Part shown: positions 27,770-52,700 of the stretch, piece by piece
Position numbering within the stretch: the stretch's first letter is position 1
Layout of the letters: each line of letters opens with the position of its first letter
From: Salvator merianae
Taxonomy: Eukaryota > Chordata > Lepidosauria > Squamata > Teiidae
DNA: 64,000 bases
Reading direction: 5' to 3'
Assembly (NCBI GenBank): GCA_003586115.2
Contig: QVOM02000023.1
Coordinates: 9,669,833 to 9,733,832 of the forward strand
Program-made: the position numbers and the translations under genes
The notes under the pieces: model-generated
The model's input: the letters and a program-made list of their open reading frames with translations, nothing else
Told to the model about the DNA's origin: nothing
Database searches by the model: none

Positions 27770-28600
27770 TATGCAACTGCGAAGGGGGCGAGAGCGAGGC
27801 CCCGACCTTCCCCCTTTGCTCCGCTGCGAAAGCTCCTGGGTCTCCGGACCCGAGGAGACCCGCCCCGCTTCCGCAAATCCTCTAAAAGGTGCAGAAGGAA
27901 ACCCGAAATCCCTTCCAGGGACAGGACAGAGGCCCCCGCCCGCTCCCCTCCCCTCCCCTGGGTAATCTCCATAGGGGCAGCTGCTTCCTTCCTGCTATAA
28001 AGAGGAGCCCGTCTGCGCAATTATGAAAAGGGGGGGAACCCTGAAAGGCTCTCTTCTAAGGCAAGCCCGGAGGAGTATGAGCCCCCAAAGTTCCCCCAAT
28101 CCCCTTGCAACCCGGCGCCACCCCCGAGCAGGCCCTGTGGGGCGAAGGAAGGCGCTAGCTCGTATCACCCGCTCCAAGAAGCCCCTCCCGCCGGCCCTCC
28201 GTGGCTGCCACGCGCACCCCACTAACCCGCTTTTTCCTGGGCGGCCCGGACGGGGAGCAGCAGCAGGAACGGAACGGCAAGGAAGGAGCGACGTCTCCGC
28301 CCCCCTTCTCGCCTCCCTCCCTTCTCCCTAGGCGCTGGGCGGGGGGGAAGAGAGAAGGCCGCTGTAAGCTGGAAATGGGGATGGGAAGGGGGGGAATAAG
28401 AACGAGAGAGAGAGATCTACACGCACAAGGGCGGGGGGGGGGGGCGGCGAGAAGGAGGTTTTGGACCTGCGGCTGAAGACGCACAGCCAGGCGAAAGATG
28501 CGCGCACGTGAGAACGCGCGCACGCCCACAGGTGAGGCAAGGGCACGCATGCGCACGCAGGCACCCCCCCCAAGAAGTGTGAAGAACGCACGCAAGTGAG
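27770..28600 (-). promoter_or_regulatory. CpG island, probable DPH7 promoter and non-coding first exon
   Basis: GC- and CpG-rich sequence lies 1.1-1.9 kb upstream of the DPH7 ATG, whose exon is preceded by an acceptor. The island is therefore the natural place for the untranslated first exon. G and C homopolymers lie at about 28430-28443, 28621-28632 and 28997-29014. I could not fix the exact donor. Confidence 0.55.
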
Positions 28601-29124
28601 GAGGAGAGGTACACAATCAGCCCCCCCCCCCCGGTGAAAGCCCTCCCCTTGCATCAGACTCAAAGCAGCCCTAAATTCCGGAGTCTCTTCCGTAGCAGGC
28701 TGAGAAATGGCAACCCACCCACCTCCATGCGTTTAAGGGACGCGCAGTTCCTCTCGCACCCATCGTCTGGACGAAAGGAAGGACTGGGGTGGCACACGGG
28801 ACAGCGATAGCGGACAGCCGACTCCATCTGCGTCCCCTGCCCTCGATTCTGGGGACCGGCAAGGCCGATGGTAAGTTTCCAAAAGCAGCTGAGCTTTTGC
28901 AGACCTGGCCTGGCAAACAGAAGCGCTCCCTTCCCTCGTAAAAGCGTCACGTTTTGCAGAGCCGGGAATCGGTGGCCGCTGGCATCAAACTGCCATACCC
29001 CCCCCCCCCCCCCAGTCAAGAACAGGGATGCCCACTTGACCCATTCTGCTCACTGATGGCTGTGGAGACCACCTTTCCCTCCTTATGATGCCTGGCATAA
29101 GGTGTCGCTCGTTACCAAAGCCAG

Positions 29125-29480
29125 GATGCCTCAACAGGCCATTTGCAGGGAGCTACAAGAAGTAGTGAAGACTTTCCCTTCGTCTTCTACTTGGGAAAAT
29201 GCCCAGAAGCAATCGGTGGGCCACTGTGTGAGACAGGATGCTGGACTAGATGGGCTGCAGCCTGATCCAGCAGGGCTCCTCTTATGCTCTTATCTAGAAT
29301 GGATGCCCAGGTACCACCTCCAGGTTGGAGGGACAGGCAGGATGCTTCTAAAGGCCCTTTGCAGGGAGCTGAGAGCAGGTGAAGGTCTGTCCTTCATCTT
29401 CTGCTGGGGATGCCCAGAAGCAACTGGTGGGCCACTGTGCGTGATCCATCAGGACTCCTCTTATGTTCTTATGGTTCCGG
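29125..29480 (+). repeat. Two tandem copies of the GATCCAGCAGGGCTC repeat
   Basis: The first copy (about 29130-29292) ends GATCCAGCAGGGCTCCTCTT ATGCTCTTAT. The second (about 29293-29480) ends with a diverged version of the same tail. Both carry GGCCATTTGCAGGGAGCT or GGCCCTTTGCAGGGAGCT. The rest of the interval to ZMYND19 (29490-30518) has no supported gene except presumed ZMYND19 3' UTR and an AAAAG run near 30197-30230. Confidence 0.75.
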
Positions 29481-30518
29481 TCCAAGCAAACCACCATCTA
29501 AAGCAAAGCTGTGTTATGAAGTCATTGGCACTTATGGAAAACTGACTTTAAGACAATCGTGGACTTCAGTCCATTACTGTAAGTAAATAGCACCACAAAG
29601 ATGAGACTCGGTCAACCGATATAAGTCAGTGGTACTGCAAAGGGGGGACCCGGATTATCAATCAATCGACTTAGCCATGATCCAGTCTGCCAGTGTGACT
29701 CCATGGTACCTCATAAGCCGAATCACACGAGAAAGTCCCATTTTACCGGCTGTGGAAAAGGAAAGCCATGTTGTACTTGAGGTGTCTGTATTTATCCAGA
29801 ACCAAGACACCTTAGACCTCAGGGGTTGGGGAACAGCGGTAAAAGGAAAGCACTCAGAAGCCCAAATGCCTTCATACCTTCAAAAGAAGGCGAACCTCAT
29901 TTCAGAGAGGGGCAAAATGGAAGGTATGTAATGGAAGAGTGCGGATGCACCTGGCTCAAAGTATATTTAAAAAAAAAAAAAAGGCCCACCGCTCCATTCC
30001 AATCCTTTACTTGAAAACACAAGTTCCATGCAGAGTTCTTCAGAATAACTGCTGATGTCTGCGCTAACTCCCCTGGGCTTCTCCCAGCCAGAGGGAAAGG
30101 AAAAGCTTTCGCTACAGGACAGTTATGTCAACCAACAATGTGTTCTCACCTGAACGTTACAGTAAATAAGTCCTATATAAGAGAACTGCTAACCCAAAAA
30201 AGAAAAAGAAAAGAAAGAAAAGAAAAGAAACCTGTACACAACTTTACAAACATATTAACATATAAATAACAGGAAGCTTCCGGCCAGGAGAGCTCCTGCA
30301 GCAGTCTTTTCGCTTGAAACTAACACTGGAAGGGGAAAACCCGTCCCTTTCCTCAAGCATCACAGGGGTTAGTTTGTCGGGTTTGGGGTCTTCTTCCTTT
30401 CTTTTTTGCATCCCCACGTTTTCAGTGCGTCTGGCTTCAAGTCAGCAGTCTGTGCAAAGCAGGCGCCCGCCCCCGCCCTCCGGGAAGGCGCCCTGGGGCC
30501 AAAGCCTGGGTCGTCCGG

Positions 30519-37188
<6,670 letters not shown>

Positions 37189-38041
37189 GGCCTTGGCCTG
37201 GTGGCCGGGAGAGAAGGAGGAGGAGAAGGAGAAGGAGAAGCGCGGGGGGAGGGGGAAAGAGGGGAGGAGGGGAGCCGCCGCGCTGACGGAGCCGCCGCCG
37301 CCGCCCGGCCCGCCGCCGCCTCCTCGCGCCCGCCGCCGCCCGCCGCTCGCCGCCGAGACGAGACGACGAGACGAGGGAGGGGGGCGGGGCAGCACGCACG
37401 AAGCGCCGCCGCCGCCGAGGCTGCTGCTGCCGCTGCCCGCTGTCGCGCCGTGTCCCCACCCACCCTCCGGCGGCGCCGGCCAATGGGCGCGCGAGCCGCA
37501 CCCTGGCGTCATCGGCGCTCGCCCCAAGCCTGGGCGCGAGGAGCGCGCGCGGCGGCCCGGCTCTCGCTCTGTCGCCGGCGCGCGTCACGTGGTGGCGCGG
37601 GTGGGGGTGTGTGGCCGGCGACGGCAGATGACGCGCGCGGCAGCGGCGCGGCGGCACTCAACTCGCAGGGGGCGGGGCGGGGCGCGTAATGGCTGCTGTC
37701 TGTCTCTCTCTCTCTCTCTCTCTCCCGGCCCCTGCGGTGGCAGGGGCGGAGCAGCCGCGAAGCCCCGCCCCCTCCTCCCTCCGCACGCCCCGCCCTTCTT
37801 AAAGGACCCGCCGCAGACACGTGCTGCAAGAAAGATAAAATGGAAAGTAAAAATGGACTTATGATCACCGGAACTAAAAGGAAGTATACCAGAGCAGCAC
37901 GATTCCCGGGGCTCGAGATAAAACAGGAATAGAATAGAATATATCGCATTCCAAAGACCTGCGCTGAATATCTGCATTTTCATAGCATAAATGGTGTTTT
38001 TATGGGTTCTATTGTAACCTGCCTGAGCAGGAACAACAATC

Positions 38042-38090
38042 AATAAAATAAAATAAAATAAAATAAAATAAAATAAAATAAAATAAAATA
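38042..38090. repeat. (AAAAT)n microsatellite
   Basis: About ten perfect AATAA/AAAAT pentamers. Confidence 0.95.
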
Positions 38091-38585
38091 GGCGTACTGT
38101 GCTGCGTGTAATGTCTAAACCATGCTGTGCACCTAGTACACTGCATTCAAAACGTGTCTGGAATAAGACAGGAAAGTCATAACACGGATGATAAGCGGCA
38201 TAATTATATTAAAAATGCTTCTATGTCGCCCCTTATTGTCAAGAAGACAAGGCGGATGAGAAAACAGGATAGATAAGGAAATCCACTTCCCCGAAAACAA
38301 CTAGGGGCTATCCAATGCTGCAGAACAGCAGAAGGAACTTTTCTTATGTTCGGTCAACTGTAAAATGAAAGTTAACTGGCATCAAAGAAGAAACTGATGG
38401 AAAAAGCTTTCAAGGCTGTGTCTAAAGATCATCCAGGAAACATGACTTTGTAAGAGGATATATTTTACATTCTTAACAATAAATTGCACCTAAAAAAGCA
38501 CATTTTGAAGGGGTGAACAGATACAGCATGAAGGAAGTGGTGTTATGATAGAAGTGACCTACGGCAAGGTCTGAGCTTTGAAAGT

Positions 38586-38670
38586 TGGACTGGACTGGAC
38601 TGGACTGGACTGGACTGGACTAGACTAGACTGGACTAGGCTAGATTAGATTAGATTAGCCTAGCCTAGCT
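38586..38670. repeat. Drifting pentamer array TGGAC to TAGCT
   Basis: Seventeen consecutive pentamers without a length change: TGGAC x7, TAGAC x2, TGGAC, TAGGC, TAGAT x3, TAGCC x2, TAGCT. The sequence changes stepwise along the array while the period is kept. Confidence 0.93.
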
Positions 38671-39124
38671 TACCATGTCCTCTCTTGACGGCACTGAGAA
38701 AATGGGCACCACGAAGGGGAGCAGAATCTAGAGAGCTGGAGAACCCAAGAATCCATGAGGTCATTTAACGTGTCACAACCATTCCAGCTGGGTAAACAGA
38801 GCACAAGCCTACAATGAGCCTAAGAAATGGAGTTCGAGTTGAAACTAATCAAGTTTATGGCCCAGCAATATGTGGACGGCAGCCCGAAAAATAAATTCAA
38901 ATCGCCGTCGCTTTATAAAAGGCACAGACAAGCCCACCGGTAATGCAAACAGGGGCGGCCCTAAACATTTTTACCATTTCGACCACCTCCCCAGGGCGAA
39001 GTATATCTTGTCCTAGTGGCCAATCTGATTACTAGTGCTGTTTCCAATTACAAGGTTGGCAAGTTTCAAAGCAAAAAAAAAAAAAGGAACCTGCCCTGAA
39101 ATCTCTGGATATAGAAGCAGGATA

Positions 39125-39175
39125 GACAGAGAGAGAGAGAGAGAGAGAGATAGATAGATAGATAGATAGATAGAT
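39125..39175. repeat. Compound (GA)n-(GATA)n microsatellite
   Basis: A GA run of about 13 units passes directly into about six GATA units. Confidence 0.93.
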
Positions 39176-39426
39176 ATCCAGTCCACACTATCATCTTCAA
39201 GGCACATCAAATATCCAATATTTCCCCTTGCTGCGAACAGCTACGCCTCTTGCTCATTCTTTCCATTGAAATTGCTGGGATAATCTCTTTCTCGTTGGTT
39301 CTCTATGATTTCTTCCCAGGGGCTACTTGAGCAGAGAAACAAGTGCAGCTCCGTTCTTCCCAGATATCTATTCTGGAAGACAGCGCAGTAAGTAGTATGG
39401 AAACTGAAAACAATCAAGGTATTGTG

Positions 39427-39742
39427 TATTGATAAAGAAATGCTGGGCCTTCTTTCTGGTGGCACGGAGGCCCTGACCTGAGTGAGAATTGCTTGGCTGG
39501 TATCGTATTGATAAAGAATGGCTGGGCCTTCTTTTTGGAGGCAAGGAGCACCTGACCTGAGTGAGAACTGCTTGGCTGGTATGGTATTGATAAAGAATGG
39601 CTGGGCCTTCTTTTTGGAGGCAAGGAGCACCTGACCTGAGTGAGAACTGCTTGGCTGGTATGGTATTGATAAAGAAAGCCTGGGCCTTCTATCTGGCAGC
39701 ACAAAGTACCTGACCTGAGTGAGAACTGCTTGGCTGAGGGAG
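39427..39742. repeat. 79-bp minisatellite, four copies
   Basis: Each copy begins TATTGATAAAGAA (starts at 39427, 39506, 39585 and 39664) and contains CTGGGCCTTCT and CACCTGACCTGAGTGAGAAC-type sequence ending CTTGGCTGGTAT. Spacing is exactly 79 bp three times. The two middle copies are nearly identical and the outer ones are diverged. Because 79 is not a multiple of three, the minus-strand open frames across it are not coding. Confidence 0.95.
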
Positions 39743-39884
39743 GTTTAAAGAGCACCTTGCAACTGTGTCCAATGGGAGAGAAGAGCCTCATGAATAATTA
39801 TGAGTTGCACTGCTGAACTCTATAAAAGCCCTTGCCTCTGTGGCTTGCTTGCTGTTTTTGTTTCCTTGCTTGTGATGGTGAGGT

Positions 39885-40062
39885 GTACCACTGAGCTACA
39901 GCCCCTCCCAGACTCCATGGGTCCCCTGTACAGTTTTCTTGGCTGGGATACAGAAATGGTTTGCCATTCCCTACTTCCAGGGAGAGGCTGGGGATCGAAC
40001 TGGAAACCCTCTGCTTCCCAGACCATTTATTCTACCGCTGAGCAAGAGCCCCTCTCCTATAA
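39885..40062 (-). mobile_element. tRNA-derived SINE
   Basis: The minus-strand head reads TTGCTCAGCGGTAGAATAAA ... GGTTTCCAGTTCGATCCCC, followed by the usual body and the CCATGGAGTCTGGGAGGGGC linker leading into the start of a second unit. It ends about 90 bp before the first visible STPG3 exon. Confidence 0.8.
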
Positions 40063-40152
40063 CAAATAGCAAATGTCCCCGCAGGGTGCTTTTTGTTTTC
40101 TCCTGAAATCAAAGTCTGGTTCTGAAGCTGTTTCTCCTCCTCTTTGTCCTAG

Positions 40153-43150
<2,998 letters not shown>

Positions 43151-43327
43151 GGTGGCCGAAACAGGACAGAGCAGCCTGCCACACCACTCCACTGCTTCTT
43201 AGCCTTGGAACTAATACAGGCTCACGTTTGCGGAAGCACAGAGAATCTTCTCTGTCGTTTTATTATTTGGACACACGACTTCATCCGTATTTTCTGGGGC
43301 GGCCAATAACAGAAGCTAATGGATAAT

Positions 43328-43350
43328 CACACACACACACACACACACAC
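43328..43350. repeat. (CA)n microsatellite
   Basis: About eleven CA units just 3' of the STPG3 stop codon. Confidence 0.95.
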
Positions 43351-43739
43351 GACTTCTCCATGCACTGTTTCGCTTAGAAGTCAAATATCGCAGGATCCCT
43401 CCTTATATGCAGTTGCGTGCCAAAGGAGTAGGATAAGTTGGCAACTGTCAAGGCGTTCTGGGAGCTTTGTTTTGTCCCAGAGACCATTTAGTTTTCCTAC
43501 AAAAAGGAACGCATTGTGCAAGAATGTGTACCACTTTTTTGGTGTGATTTGGCGAATTGGGTAGAACATACAAAAGTAAAGAGTGATTGTTCCTGAACAT
43601 GCTGATTGTGGCTCAATACTCCATAAAAGAGCCTGCCTGGGTTGCAGGTGAATTCTTTGCTGGTTTTTGAGTTTTAGCGTTGCACTCGGTGCGGATTCTG
43701 TTTAGGCAAGCTTTCACACAACACTCTGAATCCTCCATT

Positions 43740-43935
43740 GCCCCATTTATTTATTTGCATTTGCATCCCACTCTACACCTGAAGGTCTGGGCCACTACTC
43801 CATGATCTGGGGGCTACCACAGAGAAGACCCTATCCCAGATCCCCTACTGAAGGCGGCAGTACAACTGGGAGGGCCTCTCCTGCAGATTTTAAGGCACGG
43901 ATAGGTTGATAAGAGAGAAGGTGTTCCTTTGATCA
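43740..43935 (+). repeat. Old interspersed repeat fragment
   Basis: The blocks GATCTGGGGGCTACCACAGA, GAAGACCCTATCCC and GGGAGGGCCTCTCCTGCAG match the family noted near 13600-13760. It fills part of the STPG3-RPL12 interval. No gene was seen in the rest of 43151-44168. Confidence 0.5.
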
Positions 43936-44168
43936 TGATAACTGAAGGGTGTATGAGTCTAACCAAATGTAAATCAACAGTTTTCCAGTATGGTTCCTTT
44001 CAACTCTGTTTTATGTTACAGTCAACAACTCCTTATGAAGACGATGCAGGAGCCACACATTTAACACCCCTGGTTCTAATATCCCCTAGACGCCTGACGG
44101 CTGAAGGGAGAGCGAACTTTCCAACAAGGAGGTCAGTGTAGATGTGCAAACAACCAGGCAGCCTCTGT

Positions 44169-44174
44169 TTTTAT
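44169..44174 (-). terminator. RPL12 polyadenylation signal
   Basis: AATAAA on the minus strand (plus TTTATT), 53 bp after the RPL12 stop codon, as expected for the short 3' UTR of a ribosomal protein mRNA. Confidence 0.85.
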
Positions 44175-44226
44175 TACCAAAAGTCAATACAGGGTTTGTT
44201 GCTGTGTCTTCTTCTGGGCAGCAGCC

Positions 44227-47139
<2,913 letters not shown>

Positions 47140-48181
47140 GGCGACGAGTGGCTCGCGGGCCTAAGCAGCACGCGGGATGGCTCCCGATACCAGAAATAGA
47201 CCCCAACCGATCCGAATCAGAAAGGCAAAAGACCGGATATGCCGCGATCCCGCGAGATATACTCTCCCAGATATCGCGAGAGCCTGCACACTTTCTCGTA
47301 ACTGTGGGCACGCAAAGAAGAGGCAGCCATATTGGTCTCGGGAAGGGTTTTCTCCGTCTATTTATGGCGTTAGCATTGCATAAACTCATTGATTCATAAT
47401 ATTGATCACATACAAATAAGAATATTATTAGAAAGAGGAATCGTGATCCGCAGATCGGCTCGACTTTCGCTATTGTAGTGCAAACGGATAGGTCCTTTTC
47501 TATAGACGTGCCACTCTAGCACTTAGCGACTCTTTGGTACTAGGCTAGGTATATTTAACATGTTTAATATTTTTATTGTCGTGACCCGCCCTGGGATCTT
47601 TATTTAATTCTTATTGGAGCCCTTTCACACATGTCTCGAACACGTATCTAGTATTAACTTCAATAAAATGTTCAGTCCTAACGCAGTGCCTCTAACTCAA
47701 AGCCTCATGGGAGCCGTAGTCCCTAAGGACGTTGAACTTTCGCTAGAGCCCGTTTTCTCGGCCATAATCCCGCGGGATTCTACTGGACCGCTGCCGCCAT
47801 GATTACTACGGGCCCCAGGGGGCGGGGCAAAGCCAAGGCGGCCATTTTGTCTGCGGGCAAAGGAATAGAGGGGCTGCGGACAAGCTTTAGGACGGGAGGA
47901 GCGTTGTCCGGCATTTCGCCTTTGCAGCGGAAGAGGGCGGAGGTCAGAAGGGCAGTACTGCGTGGCTGGCTACAGAAAAGGAAAAGTACGGGCTGCAGGA
48001 GGCGGGGACATGCCGAGATGGGCGTGGCCTGGCGCGCACAGCTTCCCGTCTGGCTGACTCTCCTGTCAAACCGGGAGGAGGAGCTACGGGGTGGAAGCTC
48101 CTCCCCCCCCGTTTTTGGGTGTAGCCAAGAGGCTTCCGAGTCCTTCCAGACTCCGCAGTTAACCTCAGGTTCTTCTACCTG
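47140..48181. promoter_or_regulatory. Divergent RPL12/LRSAM1 promoter region
   Basis: RPL12 (minus) starts at 47139 and LRSAM1 (plus) runs rightwards. The palindromic housekeeping element TCTCGCGA lies at 47274-47281, and pyrimidine tracts between it and the RPL12 ATG (about 47219-47237) could hold a TOP-type start. A CpG-rich block at 47760-48181 ends in a good donor (CTG|GTGAGC at 48181/48182), suggesting a non-coding first exon of LRSAM1. Confidence 0.6.
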
Positions 48182-48779
48182 GTGAGCTTCGGCTGCTCCA
48201 CTGCCAAACAGAGCTGCACCTGTTGAATTTATGCCTGCATTCAAAGCTCATTTCTTTTACAGCGCAAGCCTAGCCTCGGTTACTCAGAAGTAAGCCCCCT
48301 GGTGCCCAATGAGGCTTACTCCCAGGTAAGTGAGCAGGCTAAAATGGAGGTTTGCCTTTGCGTTTATACTGCACCGTTCCCCCAAAGATGCAGGGAACAT
48401 GACTCCCGTCCCCTCCATTTTTTGCTCACAGCATCCCTGCCAGATATTTTAGGTCAGGGATGCTGTGTCACAAAGATGCTCAGATGGAGCCCCTCCAGAT
48501 GTTCTTGGACTACAACTCCCATCATTCCATGTCAGCCCAGCCCAAGGGATTTAGGGAGAATTAAAGGAAGGAAAGTATGTTTACAAGAAATGTGTCATTT
48601 TAAGCTGTGTTTGGGAGCTCGCAAGATTGGATTGTTATTCTGTTTCAAAATGAAACATACAGAAAATCTAGGAAGTCAGAAAAAATGCTTTCACCTAATT
48701 GGTTATGTTCAGGGGGGTTACAATGAGCAAAGCAACCCGTTAAAAAGAGTTGCCTTGTTACTGGCTTTACGTTGGGTGT

Positions 48780-49070
48780 AAGAACATAGAACATAAGAGG
48801 AGCCGTACTGAATCAGGTTTCAGCCCATCTAGTCCAGCCTCCTGTCTCACACAGGGTCCCACCAATGGCTTCTCAAGCAGGAGACGAAGGCAAAACCTTC
48901 ACCTGCTCTCGACTCCCTGCAAATGGCCTTGAGAGGCATCCTGCCTGTCTCTCCCACCTGGAAGGCAGAACCTAGACATCAGTTCTAGTAGCTCCTGACC
49001 TCCGTGAATCTGTCCAATCCATTCTTAAAGCTTTCCAAGCTGGTTGCCGTCAGCTACCACTTCTTCTGGT
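48780..49070 (-). repeat. GATCCAGCAGGGCTC-family repeat
   Basis: The plus strand reads AACATAAGAGGAGCCGTACT, GAATCAGG, then CTCAAGCAGGAGACGAAGGC and GCATCCTGCCTGTCTCTCCC. It lies in the presumed 5' UTR intron of LRSAM1. Confidence 0.75.
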
Positions 49071-49722
49071 GTGGCCCATCATGGCTGCTTTCCCTGGTTT
49101 AATAACTGGGGTGTCCCAGGCATTAAAATCCAATCTTTGCAGCTGGAAGTTTCATTCTTACAAGACACACGTGCCTTTCACAGTTTTCCTTGTTGCCGTG
49201 TGCCCACACGATGAAAGGCTGCACCTGCTGAATTTCTGGCTGCTAAGGTTCCCACAAAAACACCACATTCCTCCTGCAACTTTCTTCTCCCCGTCTTATC
49301 TCCATTCCCCGTTCCCGCCACAAGTCTTTGCTTCAGGCAACAGTCGTAGCAATCCATTGATTTCAGTGTCAAAACAGTGAAGGCTGGTTACCCAGTTCCC
49401 CCGGAACATGCTTAGCAGGGAGGTGCTGTGCGAATCGGACTCAAGGGCCATTGGTTGACATCCTCCTTTTACACCTGTAAGATAAGGTAGCCGAATCATT
49501 TCAGAAGATAAATTCCTAGGCGCTGACTTTGTTTCTGATGCTCTGGAGGGTTGACTTTGAGGATAACTTGTCTAACAAGGAGCAGGCCGTTTGCCAGCTG
49601 ACAAAGCAGGTAGATCGGAAGCTGACCCAGAAATTCCTGTCGTTCAGGTTGCTGCTACTTTGCCACCTCGCCTCTTTTTGATCCTCCATCCGTGAACTGT
49701 GGCAGAGGGAGACACACGGAGG

Positions 49723-52700
49723 ATGCCGCTGTTCTTCCGCAAAAGGAAGCCCAGCGATGAAGCGCGTCGGCGCCTCGAGTACCAAATGTGCCTGGTAAGT
49801 GGAGAGGAGAGGCCGTGAAGACCCGGCCATTGAGGTGAACCTTGCTGGCCCTCGAAGCCGCAGTTCTGCGTTCGCACACATTTAGCTTAAGTCGGCCAGG
49901 GTTTTCTGCTGGTGGACGTTTTGCTATCTGTCGCAGCAACCTCTTCGGTGCCACTCACTTGCGGGTTTCTCCCCAGGCGAAGGAAGCGGGCGCTGACGAT
50001 ATCCTCGACATCTCCAAGTGCGAACTCTCAGAGGTGCGTTCTCTATTACTTGCGTCGCCCACCGGTGTGTCAGAGACAGCAGACGATGGCTGTTAAAGAT
50101 AGAAGGCTCTGCGTAATTCTTGTTGGGGATCCTTGTTGGCCTCCATCAGGGCCCAAACCTCATTTTTTTGGCAGTGCTTTGGGACTGCCACACTGCAGCA
50201 AAGAAATCCATATCTTTATTGTCATCCTTCAGCAATAGAAGGTTATCCAGGAGTGAAGCAGGGCTGTGCAGATTTTCTACCGTGGTCTAGTCCCTTAGCC
50301 TGTGCCTTTAATCACGAGGCAGGGAGGCTATTTTACCCATAGCTAGGAAGACCCAAGAAGTGGGCTTCGAACCGAGGGACTTCTGAGTTTGAGCCTAGTG
50401 TTCTTCACCACTGCACCACCAGAGGACCCATCAGGGTGGCCAGTGCAGGATTAATGTGAGTTGTAGTCCAGTGACAACTACAGCCCACTGATTCTCTGAC
50501 CCTGCTTGAGCTTTGCTAAGAAAACAAGAATCAAAGCATCTCTTTTAGCATCTTTGGTTCTTACTGCATCAGTTCTCTTCGGATTGTAGGCCCCAAACCA
50601 AAGTGAGTTAGTCTGAAGAATGCCTGGCGACTCTTCCTTTCCTTCTGGATGTTTGGCATCGTATTTTGCCTGACCCGCATCTTGCTCCTTTTTATTCTTG
50701 CTTTTAGCTTCCCTATGGAGCTTTTGCGACCTGTAAAGTCCTGCAGAAGAAGGTAAGAAATGGGTGGTAGTGGTGGTTGTTGGGTACTACCGAGTTGCCA
50801 AGCCCTGGTTGACTGCATGGGCCCCTCTATGCAGTTTCCTTGGCAGAGATACAGAAGTGGTTTGCCACTACCTATTTCTGGGGACAGGCTGGGGATCGAA
50901 CCGGCAACCCTCTGCTTTCCGGGTAGTTTGCTCTACCACTGAGCTATAGACACTCCCAAGCGATGCGTTATCAATACGTTAAAAGAAAAAACAGACTTCA
51001 GAGCTCAGGAAGGCCACCACTGGTTATGTTACTCTAAGCCCTGGCAACTAGGAGAGTGGGCCAGCGTTTCAGCACTTCTGGAACCCAAGATTTGTGGGTG
51101 GCACCATCTGTTAATTTGGGATGCTTGCTGGGTGGCAGGAACTTAGCAAAAAGGGGAAAAAATAGTATTTACACTAAAAGTTCAGAGGGGATAAGTGGCA
51201 AAATGCTTGGCAAGGCTAGGTCAGAGGAGCGAATGGCAACGACATTTGCCATGTATTCTAGGAAGGAAACTCAAGGTACTATGTGTTGCTAATGCAAATC
51301 GCTGTGGTTTGCAGCGCCGCTGAATCCAATCATCCCTCTCTGTTGTTTTCCTGCCCAGGTGCTGATTGCTCACACAAACTGCTTGACCTCGTTGGTCCCC
51401 AAAACGTGTAGCATCCTGAATCTCATAACTGTGAAGGTAACTCGGGATCTTTCTTGCGCAGTGCTGCAGAGGGGGCAGTCGGGGTACAGGCAGGAGACGT
51501 TCAGAAGTGAGGGATAAGGGCATCGAACACCCGTTATCAGCATAACAGCTGCCCATCGGTAAAGTGACCAACATCCACGTTCAAAGGGGTGGGGGCACCT
51601 GAGAGGGCCTTTGTTGTGGTGGCCCCAGGATTGTGGAACAACTTCTCCTCTGAGGTGCCTCGAACTCCATCACGGTTTACTTTTAGACATAAGGTAAAGA
51701 GGCACTTCTTTAGCTGATTATTTTATCTGTCTTCCCTTCCAGGTTCTGGATCTGCACGATAACCAGCTGGCCTCTCTTCCTGCTGATATTGGTCAGCTGA
51801 CATCCCTGCAGGTAAAGTGACCCGTCCATCTTCAAAGCTCCTTCTGCTGGGGAGCGGGAAAGTAGGGACTCAAAACCAATCCGATCCTTTCCATTGCATT
51901 TGGCGCTGTTTAGCAGCCTTGCTGTGAGGTCTTAGACTTGAAAAAGGTGGGAGTGTTTAGAGCAGCAGCTGATAGGGTTTGGTTCAAAGGAAAATTTGCC
52001 AGTGTGCTGGGGGCTTCAGATGGAGCCTGCAAACCGGTGCACAGCTGGGGGAGGGGCTTCTGCCCGCTCTCACCCACAGCAGCCACTACTGGCTTAGAAT
52101 CTGAACTGAGATACATAGCCGCCAGTAGGGTTGGGGTAGCTTTGTACCCCAATGGTGTGAAAGCGTAGATATATATTTCTGATGTAGTATGAAAATTATA
52201 ATTACCTATTACAGCCCAACAATTAAAAGACTGGCCCTCCTGGAGAGAAATTCCCACAGAAATCTGGCCATGTAGCATCAGTAGTTTGGCTGCAGGGATA
52301 GACAGAAGTGGGGTATAAAAGAACCCCCCTTCTGTGCAAACTGCATGCCTTTCACTGAAGAGTTCATTGCTTGAGGTCAGGACTCAGTAAACAGCTTCTT
52401 GTGTTGGTTCAGCCAAGCAGAACTGGCACAGAGAGGAAAGTGTGCATACTCGGCAAGGGCCTTGTGGTGTTACTGCTTTTGCTCGGTCCTCAGAGCAAGA
52501 ACTTTGCTCCGTTTATGCTTTGGCCTTCGGTTGAGCCTGACAGCCAAAGAGCTCCAGGCTGAAGCCCTTCTCTTTGTCCTCCACAGGTCCTGAATGTCGA
52601 GAAGAATCTCTTGAAAGCACTTCCTGATTCTATAGGAGACCTCGTCCAGCTACAAACCCTCAATCTAAAATGTAGGATGAATGCTGTAATCGGGGAGGGG

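Noticed and set aside
29102..29545. 147-codon frame between DPH7 and ZMYND19
   Set aside because: It reads through two tandem copies of the GATCCAGCAGGGCTC repeat.
39241..39791. Minus-strand frames of 125-153 codons with repeated peptides
   Set aside because: They read through the 79-bp minisatellite, whose period is not a multiple of three.
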